Of a DNA stretch of 64,000 nt, positions 36,601 through 50,462 are shown piece by piece. This DNA comes from Acanthosepion esculentum (taxonomy: Eukaryota; Mollusca; Cephalopoda; Sepiida; Sepiidae), in NCBI GenBank assembly GCA_964036315.1, contig OZ038496.1, forward strand, positions 21,586,685-21,650,684. Direction: 5' to 3'. The notes below the pieces were generated by a model. It was not told where the DNA came from, ran no database searches, and saw nothing but the letters and a program-made list of their open reading frames with translations. The stretch's first letter is position 1. Each line of letters begins with the position of its first letter. The position numbers and the translations under genes were made by a program.

Positions 36601-37155
36601 AGATGTATTGTTCCACTGGGCTTCATAGTTAACACATTGAGTGAAAATTTGGAGTAATATCTTAAAACAGATGTAGTCTTTTTCAAAATCAGAGGTATAT
36701 TATTATATAGATTTGTTTCTTCCTTGCATTTATTTCAAAAGACATACCAACATGCATTTAATTAGTTATTTATTATCAAGTCATGAGTCACATATAGCCT
36801 TTTCACTTTTCAACTAGTGGTTTATAACAAAAAGTCCTAATGTAGTGTAATGAATTGTATAAATATGTTATGCATGTTTAATTTATTTAATAATGTTATA
36901 ATGTATTGTGAATGTTTATTATTTTCACACACATAACAATTGGGATATATGCAAGTGTTTGTTTATATACATGGATTGATATAAGAATGTTGAAAACAGA
37001 TACTGAATTTTCTATAAAAAATGCCATAAAAACAGAAAAACAACCTTAACTCAACTTGTCTAATTTTAATGAAATTTGGCACTGCACTTGACAGTGGTTC
37101 AAGAGTATAATTTTCTCCTAAATGGGTTGGGGTATTATGCAAGCTGTATCTCGGG

Positions 37156-37202
<47 letters not shown>

Positions 37203-37332
37203 TAGAGTTGAAATGGATTTATCCTACTGAATGATCACTAATACATTATGTGAAGGAAACTTGTAACACTTCATTTGTTTATTAACCTCTTTTATAAACT
37301 GAAGAATGAATATTAATAAAAAAGACAGTAAG

Positions 37333-37373
<41 letters not shown>

Positions 37374-40300
37374 GTTAGGCGTATTTAGGCAGCAAATGGT
37401 AATTCAAACAAAATTTAAGTTATGTCCCATATATTTTTAATAATGTGCCAATCTTATTGACTGGTTAATGTATTTTGGTGTTGAAGACGTTTTAGGAACT
37501 GTCTATACTTCATGTTCTTGCTAAGGCTCTAAGTTTTTAACTGGCTTCAGTCATCATCAAGAATGAAAAAAATTCAGCTTCTGTTTCATGATAGCGTGTA
37601 TTTTTAGGATGATTTTTAATTCTAAGTTTTGAATGTTTGATGTATTGCATAAAATGTGATTAATTTTAAAACTGTGGTGTCATGAGAATGTGATGCAGTG
37701 TGGATTCTGAAAATTTTTAAACCTTTGAAAATGTCTATTCCAGAATTATAAATGATTTTCTGGATTGTTGGTTGCTTTGACTTAATGTGGATAACTTCTA
37801 AAATTTGTAATCTTTTTCACAATTTGTTTTAAGTATTATTTACAAGGAGCTGTCTTTATGTAAGTTTAATTTTTTGTATCTTGTGGGATGTACAAGTAGT
37901 GTAACTGATAGCAGTTCAGAATGAGAAATCTTAGAGCTGACTTTGAATTCCAGTTGGGTTTGTTACATTCATTTATGCACAAATACCTTTAGGAAAGGTA
38001 CGAATCCATCCCCTACCTATGGTTTAAATAGTAGGACTTGTATCTGGAAGAACTCATTGTTATTCTTAAAAAATTGTTAATGGAATATTCACTTGCAAAA
38101 AAAAAAATATTATCACAATCAAAAAGGTATTTTGGCTTTAAATAACCCACAAAGCATTGATAAACTGGGAAAAAACCTCCTCAATCAATTGTATCTTGTG
38201 TTGCCATATTGCACTTTGTTTGGTATTACAAACAGTTTTCCATTTTCTTGTTTATTTACTCAACATCATTCAAATACATAAGCAAAGATAAAACCATTTT
38301 TCTCTGTTTCTTTTTTTAGGAATGTTGGAAACATGTAAGTGTGCCAAAAGGTGTGTGGCCGAAACTAAGAACAGTATTAGCAGAAGGGTGCCATGGAAAT
38401 GCAGCTGTCATTGGCCCCAGCATTTTGCCATTGCTTAGTAAATTTCCAAAAGAATTCATTGGACAACCACAACAGTTTTATGAGCAGTTCTTTTCAAACA
38501 TGAAAACAGGGTAAGTCAATCAGATATTTGGTGGAAGGTAAATTGTAAAAATGAAAATGAAACACTTTTACAAATTTATTTAATGTTGAAAAATAGTGGT
38601 ATGATTACAAAATTTCTTTTTGTAAGAGTTCATGGAATGAAAACATGAAATATTGACAGTTCTTCATTTGATGGTCAAATGTTAGGGTTTTTTTTTTAAA
38701 TTTCTGTCTTGATATTTATAAATAATAAAGCAACATTTATTTGAACATTGATTAAATTCAGCTCTAGGGAGCCAGACCTGCAGACAGAACCTCTCTCATT
38801 TCATTAAGACAGAGAGTCAGAGTTGATGCCTAAAGCAATACAATGGGGGTGCTAGGAAAGTTTTGTCTTCAATCCCATGTATATGCTGAATTTCGACTTT
38901 AATCTTAGTCATGTACCATATTCTGCTCAATTGAGCATATAGATAAATCACAACCCATGTTTATTATGCTCAGATCGAGAGGGTTCTTCCCATCCATCAC
39001 CACCTATCAGTACCTCACCCATAGGTCTGATTGTCATGGTTAATCTTTGCTGAAAGGGGAAGTACCAAAGGAGCTGAAGAATTTTTGTCTCCAATTTTCT
39101 GTGCATGTAGGATTACTGCTTTAATCTTGGTCCTGTGCCATATTCCTTTTGAGTAGGCAGAAAAATTTGTGATTTCATAGTTTTACATAATATTTAGGTA
39201 TACAAACACATAAAAATAGGTACTTACATTTTTTCTGTATACCTAAGGTTAAAATGAATTTTCATAAATTAGAAATCTTTCTTGAAGCTTTCATTTAAGT
39301 TTTAATTTAAAGCTTAAATTTACTATTTCCAGTAAGCAAAATACTCTGTAGTGTATTTCAAACAGGAATTCTATTGGTTAGAGTTGATTCATTTTTTGGG
39401 TTAAAAATAACTGATTAGTACTCCCCTCCCCACTTATTTTTTTTTTTTAGCCATCTGTCATCACACTGAATTTTTCTTTATTAAAAAATCTTCCAAAAAT
39501 AAAACATACTTTTCTGAAACTTTATTTGAGGGATATTAGCTGATTTAAAGCATAATTAATCTGATTTGAAAAAAATATTATTTACTTTAAGTTAAAAAAT
39601 AACAGAAAAATGGATTTTTAAAACAAATAGTAGCTGTGATTTAGTGCTTGTCAAAGGTCATAAATCACTTGTCAAGTGCTTCAGAAGCAGCTGTCAAGTG
39701 ATTTACGAGGTGTTGACATGTTTATTATTGTTCAACAGATGCTTTATCTTTTAAAACATAACTTAAGAACACTTAAACTGTGACTGGTGAACACTTTTTT
39801 ATATAATTTTTCAGTAATCTTTAAAATGTTAGAAATAGTCTCCATAATCTAATTTTAGGAATGTTGGCTTTAAATTTAATATAGTCATCAACCTTATTTT
39901 CTGATAATGTCGTGTATAGTCACACATAATTTCAAAATGGTAATGTTTATACACATAAAAAAAAATTTTAATTATTTAAAAAATCTTGGTTCGTGATGAT
40001 TTTCAATTTTTGCTTCGTAAATATAATCTTCACTGAATAACTTAATAACTGAACAAAGAGGCAGTTTTGAAGAATTTTTAAACGATTTTTGAAACTTTAT
40101 AAATTATAATAATTAAAAAAAATAACAATTCTTGTAAAAATTCATTATTCATTGAATTTTTTTTTTCTTCAAACTATAATGTCCTTAATATATATTATTT
40201 ATAAAAGCAATTAAAAGCTTATCTAATTAAATAATGTCATAGTTTTTAATGCAATTTTTATTTTACAATTTGGAGCAGATTTTCGAGGACTGAGTAACAG

Positions 40301-43300
40301 TTTGACAAAAAAATGAATGATTTACATTCTCCAAGGACTCCTGCATTTAACTAATAAAACAGATTTACAGGATGGAATTTAATTTCTAGAAATTTTATAA
40401 AATTAAGTGTGTGTTGGGGGGTAACAGATGTTAAAAATATATATATATCCTTACTATGATATTCTAAAAATAATAATTTCAAAAATAAATTCATTTATTT
40501 GTGAATAAGTCCTGAAAGTTTCATTAAAATCTGACAATTATTTGATTTTTGCAAGAATTTACCAGAAAAAAGGTGCAAAAATTTCCATAAACAACTCTGT
40601 TACACTCTTGACGCATAAAAAAACAAAAAACAAAAAACAAGATTTTTAACAAAAATTTCAAACATGTTAGAAAAGAATAAAAAGTTAGCCAAATTGTAAC
40701 TTTAGAGTTAGTAAAATTGTAGCCTGAAAATATAAGTTTAATGTTTTTTAAAAATGTGATTGTGTTTTTATTTTCAGAATTGGGAAAGACAGTGTCCAAT
40801 TGAGTCCAAGTGAATGTTCAGCTGTGGTGACTGCTCTGATGGAATGCATTCATTATATGATAAAGGTTGATACAGACATACTTCATCCTGTAGGCTCTCA
40901 TCTCCTTTTCATGGACCAGGTAATCTCCCATTTTTCTTGATTTCTCACCTAATCCATAAAAAAAAAAAAGAAACTAAATACTATTTTTTGATAATATGGA
41001 GATAACATACAATGTTTTTCTGCTATTAGTATAATTCTTGCATCTATTAAAATTATTTCATGTTTATTTCATTTCTTGTATTACTTAATGTGGAACAATT
41101 AGACCAGGTAAAAAATTGTTGAGAGATTCGAATAGTTCTATCTTTGACAATTTTGGATTACCTTTATGACTTTATCTAGTGAATAAATGCTGGACAATTT
41201 TATCAGAGATGAAGCATTTTCAGATGTGGTACTACAGAAGCATCCAGAGTATACCATGAACTGTGTGTGTGTGTGTGAGAAATAGGAAGGACACTTATAC
41301 TGTTGAAGGCAAAAGAGGCAGAGGGAAAGAGCAAATAAAATATGAGCTTATGTAAATGGATGGTAAAATATGAACTGGGAGGTATAGGCAAATATTATAG
41401 AGTTATGAATGATAGGAAGTTGTGGAAAGGCATGACCACCTACACCCTGAAGGGAAATGGTACATAAAAGAAATTTCTATGTTCTGTTTTGTTTTTTTTT
41501 TGTATTGCTTGAAGATATGAATTTTTGTGAAACTCTTTGTATGCCAGATGATTACGATTTGAAATTTTAAATGTTAAAAGTAGAGAACATAGTTATTTGA
41601 GTGAAATTGGTGTAACCCTGTCCCTCACGTTGGTCTTCAGGTTCCTTCAGACCATCGTGGTTACCATCTAGTTGACTTTTCACTTGTTAATGCATTGCTG
41701 ATTTGTCGCTGGTATTGTGTTGATGAGAATGGTTCCACTTGATCTATCTGGCGTTTCTCTCCTTCACTCCTCTGCCACATTGTTTTTGATCTCAGAGAGT
41801 GAGAAAGTAAACTGAAGTGAAGAACAGGTCAACAGAGAGGAGCTACACAAAAAATAATTCTTAGGAATATATGATCTACTCTGGTTAAAAATGTAACAAT
41901 AATTTGGTTTATATATGATTTTTTGTATGCAGTGGTTTTAAACCTTCCCACTTGTTATAACAAAATTACACTGGGATTGCCTTTTGAAGTTTACAGCATG
42001 TGTTAGTAGTAATTTAAATTTCTAAGTTCTGGTTTTCAGGGCTGGCATAAGGTCTTGGTCAGCAGGTCTCAGCAAACAGTTTGGATTTCAGTAGCAGTAA
42101 TGTGAGGACTCGCTTAGTTGCCCAAAGAAACTTAGAAAACATAAGGAGAAAGGACAATAAAAGGACATTTTTTAAAAAGACAGATGAGGAATATTGACAT
42201 TACATTTAAATTTTTGAAGGTCATAGTTAAACAGGAAAGCAAGAAGCTTGAAGAGAGTTCTACAGGCAAGAAGTGTGAGAAAAGAAACTATTAGAATAGA
42301 ACTTATGGTTCCATACATTATTTACATTATTCGGACTATTGTCCTCATATTTGTCACCATGTTTATCACAACGTTTCGGCTGTTGTACACTCCGGCCTTC
42401 TTCAGGTGGTTGGAATGTCGAACTGAACCCTTTATTTCTCCTCAAGGACACATGGCACAGTGGATAAAGGCGTTGGTTAGATCCAGTGACAGGACCCAAA
42501 GAGTGTGAGTTCAATACACGGTTAAGGCAGTGGAGAACTTTCAGAGGGAAATTAACAGGAGATAACTGATAACTGACATCCATTAAACATTGTACGTGGA
42601 ACTAGAACAGTCTACCCCAGTGAGCAAAAAACATATAAAACCACTGTGTTGTGTTTACTGGGTGATTGAGCAGCTACAATAATGAAATTCTGAATTAGCA
42701 TCATGTTAAAAATTTAAATTTACAGTTTATTCATATCTTGGAATGTAGAGTTAGTGGCCATGGCTAAATGTCAATAAATGGCGGAACTGCCCAACAAACA
42801 GAATTGACAAAGTTTACAATAACAAGAAAAAGAAAAGAACGGGGCAAAAAATAATATAAAGCAAGCAAACAATATATGGGAGGTAAATTAACAGTAATAA
42901 GGCAAAGCCACAGTAATATGATAAAGTTTACAAACTAAGAATTGGGGTTGACACAAGCAATTTTGGATAAACAAACATAACGTTCTGACTTCAAGATAGA
43001 CTGGTACCAAGTCAGATGAAACCAAGAACTGGCCTATTTTATTGAAGAAATCCCAGTATGCGTTTGTGTGCTTCTGCTTATAAATTGGGGAAGGGAAAGT
43101 GTTTTGCAGTCATTCCTACAATTGGAATTGCACAAGGAAGAGATTCATCAAGTTTCCGATCAATATTTTTCAGAGGTTGATTCCCCAGGGGAGTAAACTC
43201 TGAGGTCAACCAAAGACATGCAAAGTGTTTCAACAGCATTTTGAGAACCAGTTTCCCTGATCTCTGTGGCAAAGAGTTTCACAGCTATTTAGCTAACTTT

Positions 43301-44839
43301 CCTTGGCTTGAACTGACTGAAGCAGCTAGCTGTGAGGGTGAGATCACAGAGGGCAAAGTTTACTTGGCATTGAAGAGTCGGCAGTGGCAAGTCTCCAGAA
43401 TTTGATGATCTGACCTAAGAATTGTACTTGAGGCTGTCGCACATCTGTGTCAATTTTGACTGTCACATTCAACAACTGGTTCTGGCAGGGGTCCATCCCC
43501 AACCGGATCTCCAGGGATGTGATCATGTTGAAAAAGGGCAAGGGCAGGATTTAGATGATTATAGGCCCATAACTCTGCTAAACACAGAGTTAAAGATTTT
43601 GGCTAAGATCCTGACAGTGTTTGCAGTCAGTTGCTGAGAGTTTGTTGAGACCCAAGCAGACTTGTACTGTGAAGAGACAAACAATTCAGAGCAACCTGCA
43701 TCTGATCCACATGATCATAGAGGGTGTGAAAGGTGACGATCACGCCGCGCTGATCAATTTGGATGTCCAAATCGATAGGGTTAACCATCAGTACCTGGCT
43801 GCTGGACTGCAGGCCACTGATTTCTGCAAGTGGAATGGTTTCTTGTATCACTGCCCCAGTTCTGTGGTACAGGTGATCAGAAAGAATGGTGGTGTGGCTA
43901 GCATGAATGGAGGGAATCTTGCGATACAAACTCTATTCTTATCAGGATCTAGTCAGATTCTTTGGGAATCAGCTCAAGATGAAGATTAGAACTGATAGAT
44001 TTCAGTGAAAGGTGGGTAAATGTTGCGAGCTTGGTTCATGTGAACATGACCAACCTTGATTTTTCTTTTTTAAGTCCTTTTTGTTGAAACAGGGCAGTTT
44101 CCTTTGAATCCTCCCTTGGTTAATATACTTCCTTTATTTATCTAGTTAATGTGAGTAAGTGTTATTCCTGGCCTGTTCCCAGCATTCTCTTTTGTTATGA
44201 TCCTTGTCGAGATTCCCAGCCTCCCCAGTTTGTTTTTGTCCCCTATTTTGTATCTCTACTAGGTCAGTCTTTGATTACCCCACTCTTTCATTTAATTTTT
44301 TTTTATCCTTCCCTCTCTGTCAGTGAGTGAGCTGCTTGATTCTGTCTAAAGGCAGAATACAGTGGCTACTTTTGTTTTTTCTGGGGTGGATGGCTCCTAC
44401 TAACATCTGATATGTTTAATTTGAATGTTTGGTTATATTTTAGTTTTTTTTTTGGGATTCATCCCTTCCCACTTTCATGCTCATTAAATTTTTAGATATT
44501 TTTATATGAAAAAAGACATTTGAACTTTTTTGAAATTTTTATATCATGGGGTGTTTTGTAGGTTCCCTGTGAATCTGTGGTATTGTGGTACATGGAGGCT
44601 TGAATTTTGAGGGATGGGTTTTTGTGGTGAATGAGTAAATTGTAATGAATGAATGGGTTGTGAATCTAATTAGCTTGGTCTACATTAGTTAATGTTGACC
44701 AGCCTTACCCACAATTGTGTATTTTCACACCAATAATCATTTCTACATTTCAATTGGAACCAAGACTGAAAGTACAATGTATTCAAATAAGAGTTTGTTC
44801 TAATTTTTTTTTTCTTATCTGCACTCTTCAGAAAGCTTC

Positions 44840-44870
<31 letters not shown>

Positions 44871-47800
44871 TCTCTTGATATATATCAGGGTAAGAGCTCA
44901 AACAGTATTCTTTGTCTTGTGGTGACAACCTACTGTCCTGACAAATTCACTAAACAAGCAATTGACCCCGCATGTTGTTGTTTTTTTTTTTGTTTTTTTT
45001 TTTTGTTTTTTTTAAGATGGTTTGTCAGTGTTGACCAAAGCTGCCAAGGTCAGGATATACTCACCAGGGGATGAAATCTGGGAAGGATTCACTTGAACAC
45101 ACCAAAGCCAGTGTTTGTGGGGAGAATCCACTTTTTTTTCCAGTTCTGGTGGGGGGGGGGTACATATAACGCCGTGGCTTGATGCAGCAACGGACAGACA
45201 CTGTGTACCAGCCTGACGACACTTTTTGTCCAGAAGACAAATACCCCTTCTTCTTACTAGTCTTCTGTTATATATCTGTGGTCACACTACCTAAACAATG
45301 GAACATCTGATCTTTGTACCATCTGCATACATGTAGATTAAAAAAGACAACAGAATTATTTACTCAACTCTACTTAAATTAAGTAGGTGACCTAATGCCA
45401 ATAGTGTCATTTTTTCTGATTTTACCTCAGTTGAGTAGGTGACCTCATTACTTCAAACAATAAGTCTCTTCCCAGCCAGTCAATGTTACAGTTTTCTTTA
45501 TAACATTTTACAGTTTTGTGTAGATAACAAAATACATGGTCCATGCCTTAGGTGCAAATCCATCTAGCTAGGAATCAGAAAGACAGAATTGTTGAGTGTT
45601 ATTTGATCTTACTGGATTATATATAATAGTTATTTATACTATTTACATTGTTCAGACTGTTGTTCTCATCTTTATTGTCATATTCACATGGCCCTGTGAA
45701 TAAGTATTGGTTGAAGTAATCCAATGACTTAACCCAGTGGTGAATTCACTACCTGGTCACAGCAGAGGTGAAAATAAACTTAGAGAGTTGAGTTACTAAA
45801 GGGAAATAAATGAAACTGAGATATCCAGAAAAGGCATGACTTGTGGAACTAGAACAATATACCCCAGTGGACTAAGTAAAGGGTTTGGTTTGAAATTCCA
45901 ATGTACATCACCTGAAGAAGGCTGGAGCATACAAGGCCAAAATATTGTGAATATGACAATGAAGATGAGGGCAATAGTCTAAACAATGTAAATCGTGTAA
46001 CAAGTTACAGTATCTCATCTAAGAAATACAGAGAGATGTTGGATTATGGTTTTAAATCCTGGGTTAATTTAGTGTCAAATCTCCAGCTCTATATTAATAT
46101 ACAGATGTGTAGGTCATGTAATGATGCTTCCCACACTAGTTGATTCTATTGTTACAAATTAAGTTGCTGTTAAATATTTTTTGCAAGATACTATCAGGAA
46201 AATTCAGTGATAATGGAAAAATTCAGTGACATTAAACTTTTAACAATAGACAATTTTATCTTTTTCACTGGGGTTATGCAAAATGTAAAAGTTAATCTAA
46301 CCAAAAAGAAATTAAAATGGCAAGGAAAACTATGATGATGAATTTTGTGAAGTGCCTAATATTTTATTCTTTTTTATCAAGCCTACATAAATTTTTCTCC
46401 ATCATTAGAATATGAATTTGTCTTTTGTTTGTTAGATAAAATCTTACAAAAGATTATTTCTTTTCTATTGTAGCTCGTGCCCATCGTCCAAGCCTCTCTG
46501 ATTGAAGAGAAAGCTACCCTGTCACGAAGTCCTCTCTACTCTAAACTTGGCTACCTCCTGCGAGTGCTGGCCGAATCGGCTCCGCCCTCACATTCTGATA
46601 CATCCGATTCTCCATCCTTAGCTCATCTATGTTGGAAGCAAGTTACAGACCTCACCCTTGACTGTTTGAATACCATCACCTCAGACACAGACTCAGAGCT
46701 TGTCATTAGAACATCCCACAATACCGTGTCAACCCGGCTGATCAACCTTGTTCAATCATTGATCTATCCAACAAAACTCCAACTTAGGCAAGAGAAATCA
46801 ATGAGTGTTAATTTTTCCGAAGTTGTTGGCCCTCAGTGGAAAACCTCATCCACAAGTCCCAAACGAGACTACACAACACTGAACACTTTCCAGAAGAAGT
46901 GCGCTTCAGAATTAATTCTGAAATCATATGGAATGATTAACAAAGAGCTGGACACAACATGCGTGCATTTATTTGTGAACTTCCTGAAATTGTACCCAAC
47001 TGAAGAGATGGTTAGTCTACTCCTTATTAATACTGCTGAACCCCAACTCCAGTTGCAGCATCAGACTGCAACAGAGACCTTCATCTCTAGTGTTATTCTC
47101 AAATGGTTAAAACAAATGCAATTAGAATCAAGCCAGTCACATCTGGAAAAATGTGGTGCTGATTTACTCAGTGTTTTGTTTGTTTTACTCTCCTCTTTAG
47201 ATGACAATCAAATTTTTAATTTCATGGATGACATCTGTCAAGTAAGTAAATGCATTTCTATTTTTAAGTGTTTTTTAAATGATATGAGTTAATTTTTTTT
47301 TTAAGATTCAGTTGGTTGATTTACAAATCTGATATGTCCCGGAAAGGGATATATTTGTTCGAAGTAGCTAAGTGGTTTTGGCTACTGTACCCGAGTAGTA
47401 CAATCTAGCAGGTAGCCGTAATCGACTGGTACTCGTAGTCGTAGACAATATGCTTAGGCAATAGGTGTAGACAATAGGATAGCCAATGGGCGTCTTCCAT
47501 GTACCTCCACATCAGCCTGTATTTATGGCTGACACCAGCCAATCATATTACTGTGAGGGGGAACCCAGGTGTATGCATATTCATTACATCAAAATTAAAC
47601 TACCATTATTTTAACTTCAAATCTAGCATGTTCTATACAGGCCATAATTTTCCATTTATTGATAAAACATTATAAATATGTCGCTATATCTTGATGTCAA
47701 TTGCATAGTACCTGTAAAAAATAAGAATTATCTATTAGCACTTCTTTCTAGTATTAGAGTATCTGTGTGCTCTGCTTAAGGTGAATGAATGACTTCAAGG

Positions 47801-48878
47801 CACTTCCAGCTAGGATCGCTATATGTGCACTCTATCAAGGGCTACACACATTTATACAGGGTGGGATGGATAAATTGTCTCTGTTCTGCTTGGCATTCAT
47901 GCCAGAAGCTCCAATACAAATATTTCTGAGTTTTGGTGTCAATCTGAGAATAGTGCAGAGGATTCAGAAAGAGTTGGATGAGTCTAATAGTGATTACGAA
48001 GGTACAGCAGCTTGGAAAATTCCATCTGATTGTTCTCATAAGAAAAGATCTCTCAAATTTGTTGGTGAGGGCCTTACTCAACACAGAGGTCTATATCAAG
48101 TGCCTTCAGGCAGTAGTGCTGCCCTGGGTTAAGAAGGTGGCTGCTGGAAGACCCTATGTTTGGCAACAGGACTCTGCACTATGCCACACAAGCAGGAAAA
48201 CCCCATCATGACTGTCAGACAATTTCTGTGACTACATCACCCATTACATCTTGCTGCCTAACTTCTGATTGCAACCCCCTTGATTATTATGTGTGGGGCG
48301 CAGTTGAGCAAGAGACTTGGTGATTTTTATTGAATAAATTCACTCTTTAGTATTTCAGTATATTTTTGTGTAATTTTGGTAAATATATCTGTTAAACTGA
48401 GATGTCGATATTATTTTCATTTTTGTGTAATTTAGATGACAATTTATCCATCGCACTCTGTATATATAGTGATAACAAAGATATTGTAAAGCCAGAAATG
48501 GTTTCAGTTAGTGGGAGTATGAAAGAGAGGGCATTTAAGGGAAGCTGTCTTTTCAATAAAGAGCTCAGTATCAGAGATAGAGCATTAATAGGATTAAAAC
48601 AAAATTTGTCACTTAGATGATTGATGTTATATTCAGCAATTTGACTTTGGAGTTTCATAGACAAACAGTTTTGCAACTATTCCATCCACCCATCAGCACC
48701 TTGACTCTGGTGTTTCATAGACAAACTGTTTTGGAATAGTTCTGCTCATTTGTCAGGAGGTTTCAGCAATTTGTAACCTCCTGCCGAGTGGATGTAATGA
48801 TTGCAAAACTCCAGAGTTGAGGAGTTGAATATAAAATCAATCAACTAAGTGACTAATTTTAAAATTCCATTTTTATTA

Positions 48879-48926
<48 letters not shown>

Positions 48927-50428
48927 TTTTCTTTTTAAAAATATGATTCCATCATGACACAGAAAATTTCCATGTTTCAAAACTGAAGCTAAGTTTATAA
49001 ATTTAATTATAAAAATTAAACTTAAAATCTATAGTCTCGTTCCATTGTCACGTGATGCTAGGAATAACTTTCTAAGAAATTTACTTAATTTATAAGCGCA
49101 GACAATATTGATATTATGAGTTGTTAAGGTTAAGGAAAATTCAATCTATTTTAATTTCCTAGACAGGTTATGTATCCAATATATGTTACTTACAAAGTCA
49201 AGTTAAGTTTAAGTGTTGTAGGGTGCCTGCTAACAAACATATACTTCCATTATTCAGCAAGTCATCTGGGTTTTCAGTGACAAAAAAAAATTCTTTTGCA
49301 TTTTTATTCATATTTTTATACACAAAGATTTTCTAAAAGGGTCATTTAAATATGTGTAAGTCATTTTTAATATTTAAATTTTATTCTTACAGATTTAAAT
49401 ACCATTCAACTTTCTAATAACTAATAGACTATATGATATTTTTACGAGTAAATATATTAGAATTTAATTACTAATTAATGATCAAAATAAAAAATGGTTG
49501 AATGGTACTTTAAATTCTGTGGAGAAATAGTAATACAGGAACCATATATAGGGTAGACAAGTTGATTGTTGCTAATAGGGTGTGGTGTATCTCTTTTTAA
49601 TAGTTTCAGGCTTTTCAGTAAAAAAGAAAAATTCCTGATTAGCAGGGTTACATCTAACTAGGACAGAGACAACTGTGTAATGTGGGTTGAACCATTTTAA
49701 AATAACTTCTAATGTGTTCCACTGGTAGAGTGCAACAGAAGTAAATTTTGAGACATAGGTCTCATCAAATTGTGTTTGGTGGCAAACCTGATCTTTGGTG
49801 TGCAGATGACATCCATAGAAAAATATGTTTGCTTTTTAGAGTTTTCAGTTTTTAGAATTTTGGAAAAGTTTATATACCTGTGATATTTTACAATCATTTT
49901 TTTCTGTTATTTTTTATGTTTATTCAAACTGAAATGAAATATTTACAAACTATATCATGTTTTTAGATTTTAATGCTTTAACAAAATACAAGTTATTGTA
50001 TTCCACTTACTCAGCTTTTGTGGTGGATGTTTGTATATTAAATTGTGAAAGCAGAATAACATATCATATTTTTATTACTTCAAAGCTCTCAAGAAAATTA
50101 AATTTCTGCATTAAATCACCTGTAAGGAGGTGATATGCCATTAAACAAGCAAAGTGAAAACAAATATCCACATGTCATTAAATTTTTGTATTTATAATGG
50201 TTTGTATTGTGTAATATTTATGAACTTACAAAATAATCTGTGTACGGATGAAAGCACATTTAATGTGAATCACTATAGAGAGATACAGAGTGACATCTTG
50301 GTGTCAATGCTCCAGGGACTGAGAAATTCACTATAAAATGGTTAATTGAGGTTTTTAACTTTCTTTACTCTGTCATTACCTCTGTATCATATTTTAATAG
50401 CATCTATTTTGGCTTTTGCATTGTTAAT

Positions 50429-50462
<34 letters not shown>

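Larger units (their letters stand above)
30205..38319 (+). other. LTN1: LTN1 intron 7
   Basis: At 8.1 kb this is the longest intron seen. It holds an inverted-repeat structure with Penelope-like text, a SINE joined to a deleted LINE, a TIR element, a second SINE and several microsatellites. Between 34340 and 35830, and between 36130 and 37150, I recognise nothing. Confidence 0.85.
38511..40777 (+). other. LTN1: LTN1 intron 8
   Basis: 2.3 kb. Holds a two-copy tandem repeat (38830-39170) and repeat U3 copy 2. The rest is AT-rich and unrecognised. Confidence 0.85.
40920..46473 (+). other. LTN1: LTN1 intron 9
   Basis: 5.55 kb. Holds two family T elements and a deleted Tx1-like LINE. The stretches 41000-42300 and 44720-45630 show only homopolymers and short duplications (for example taggtgacctnat near 45385 and 45438). 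Confidence 0.85.
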
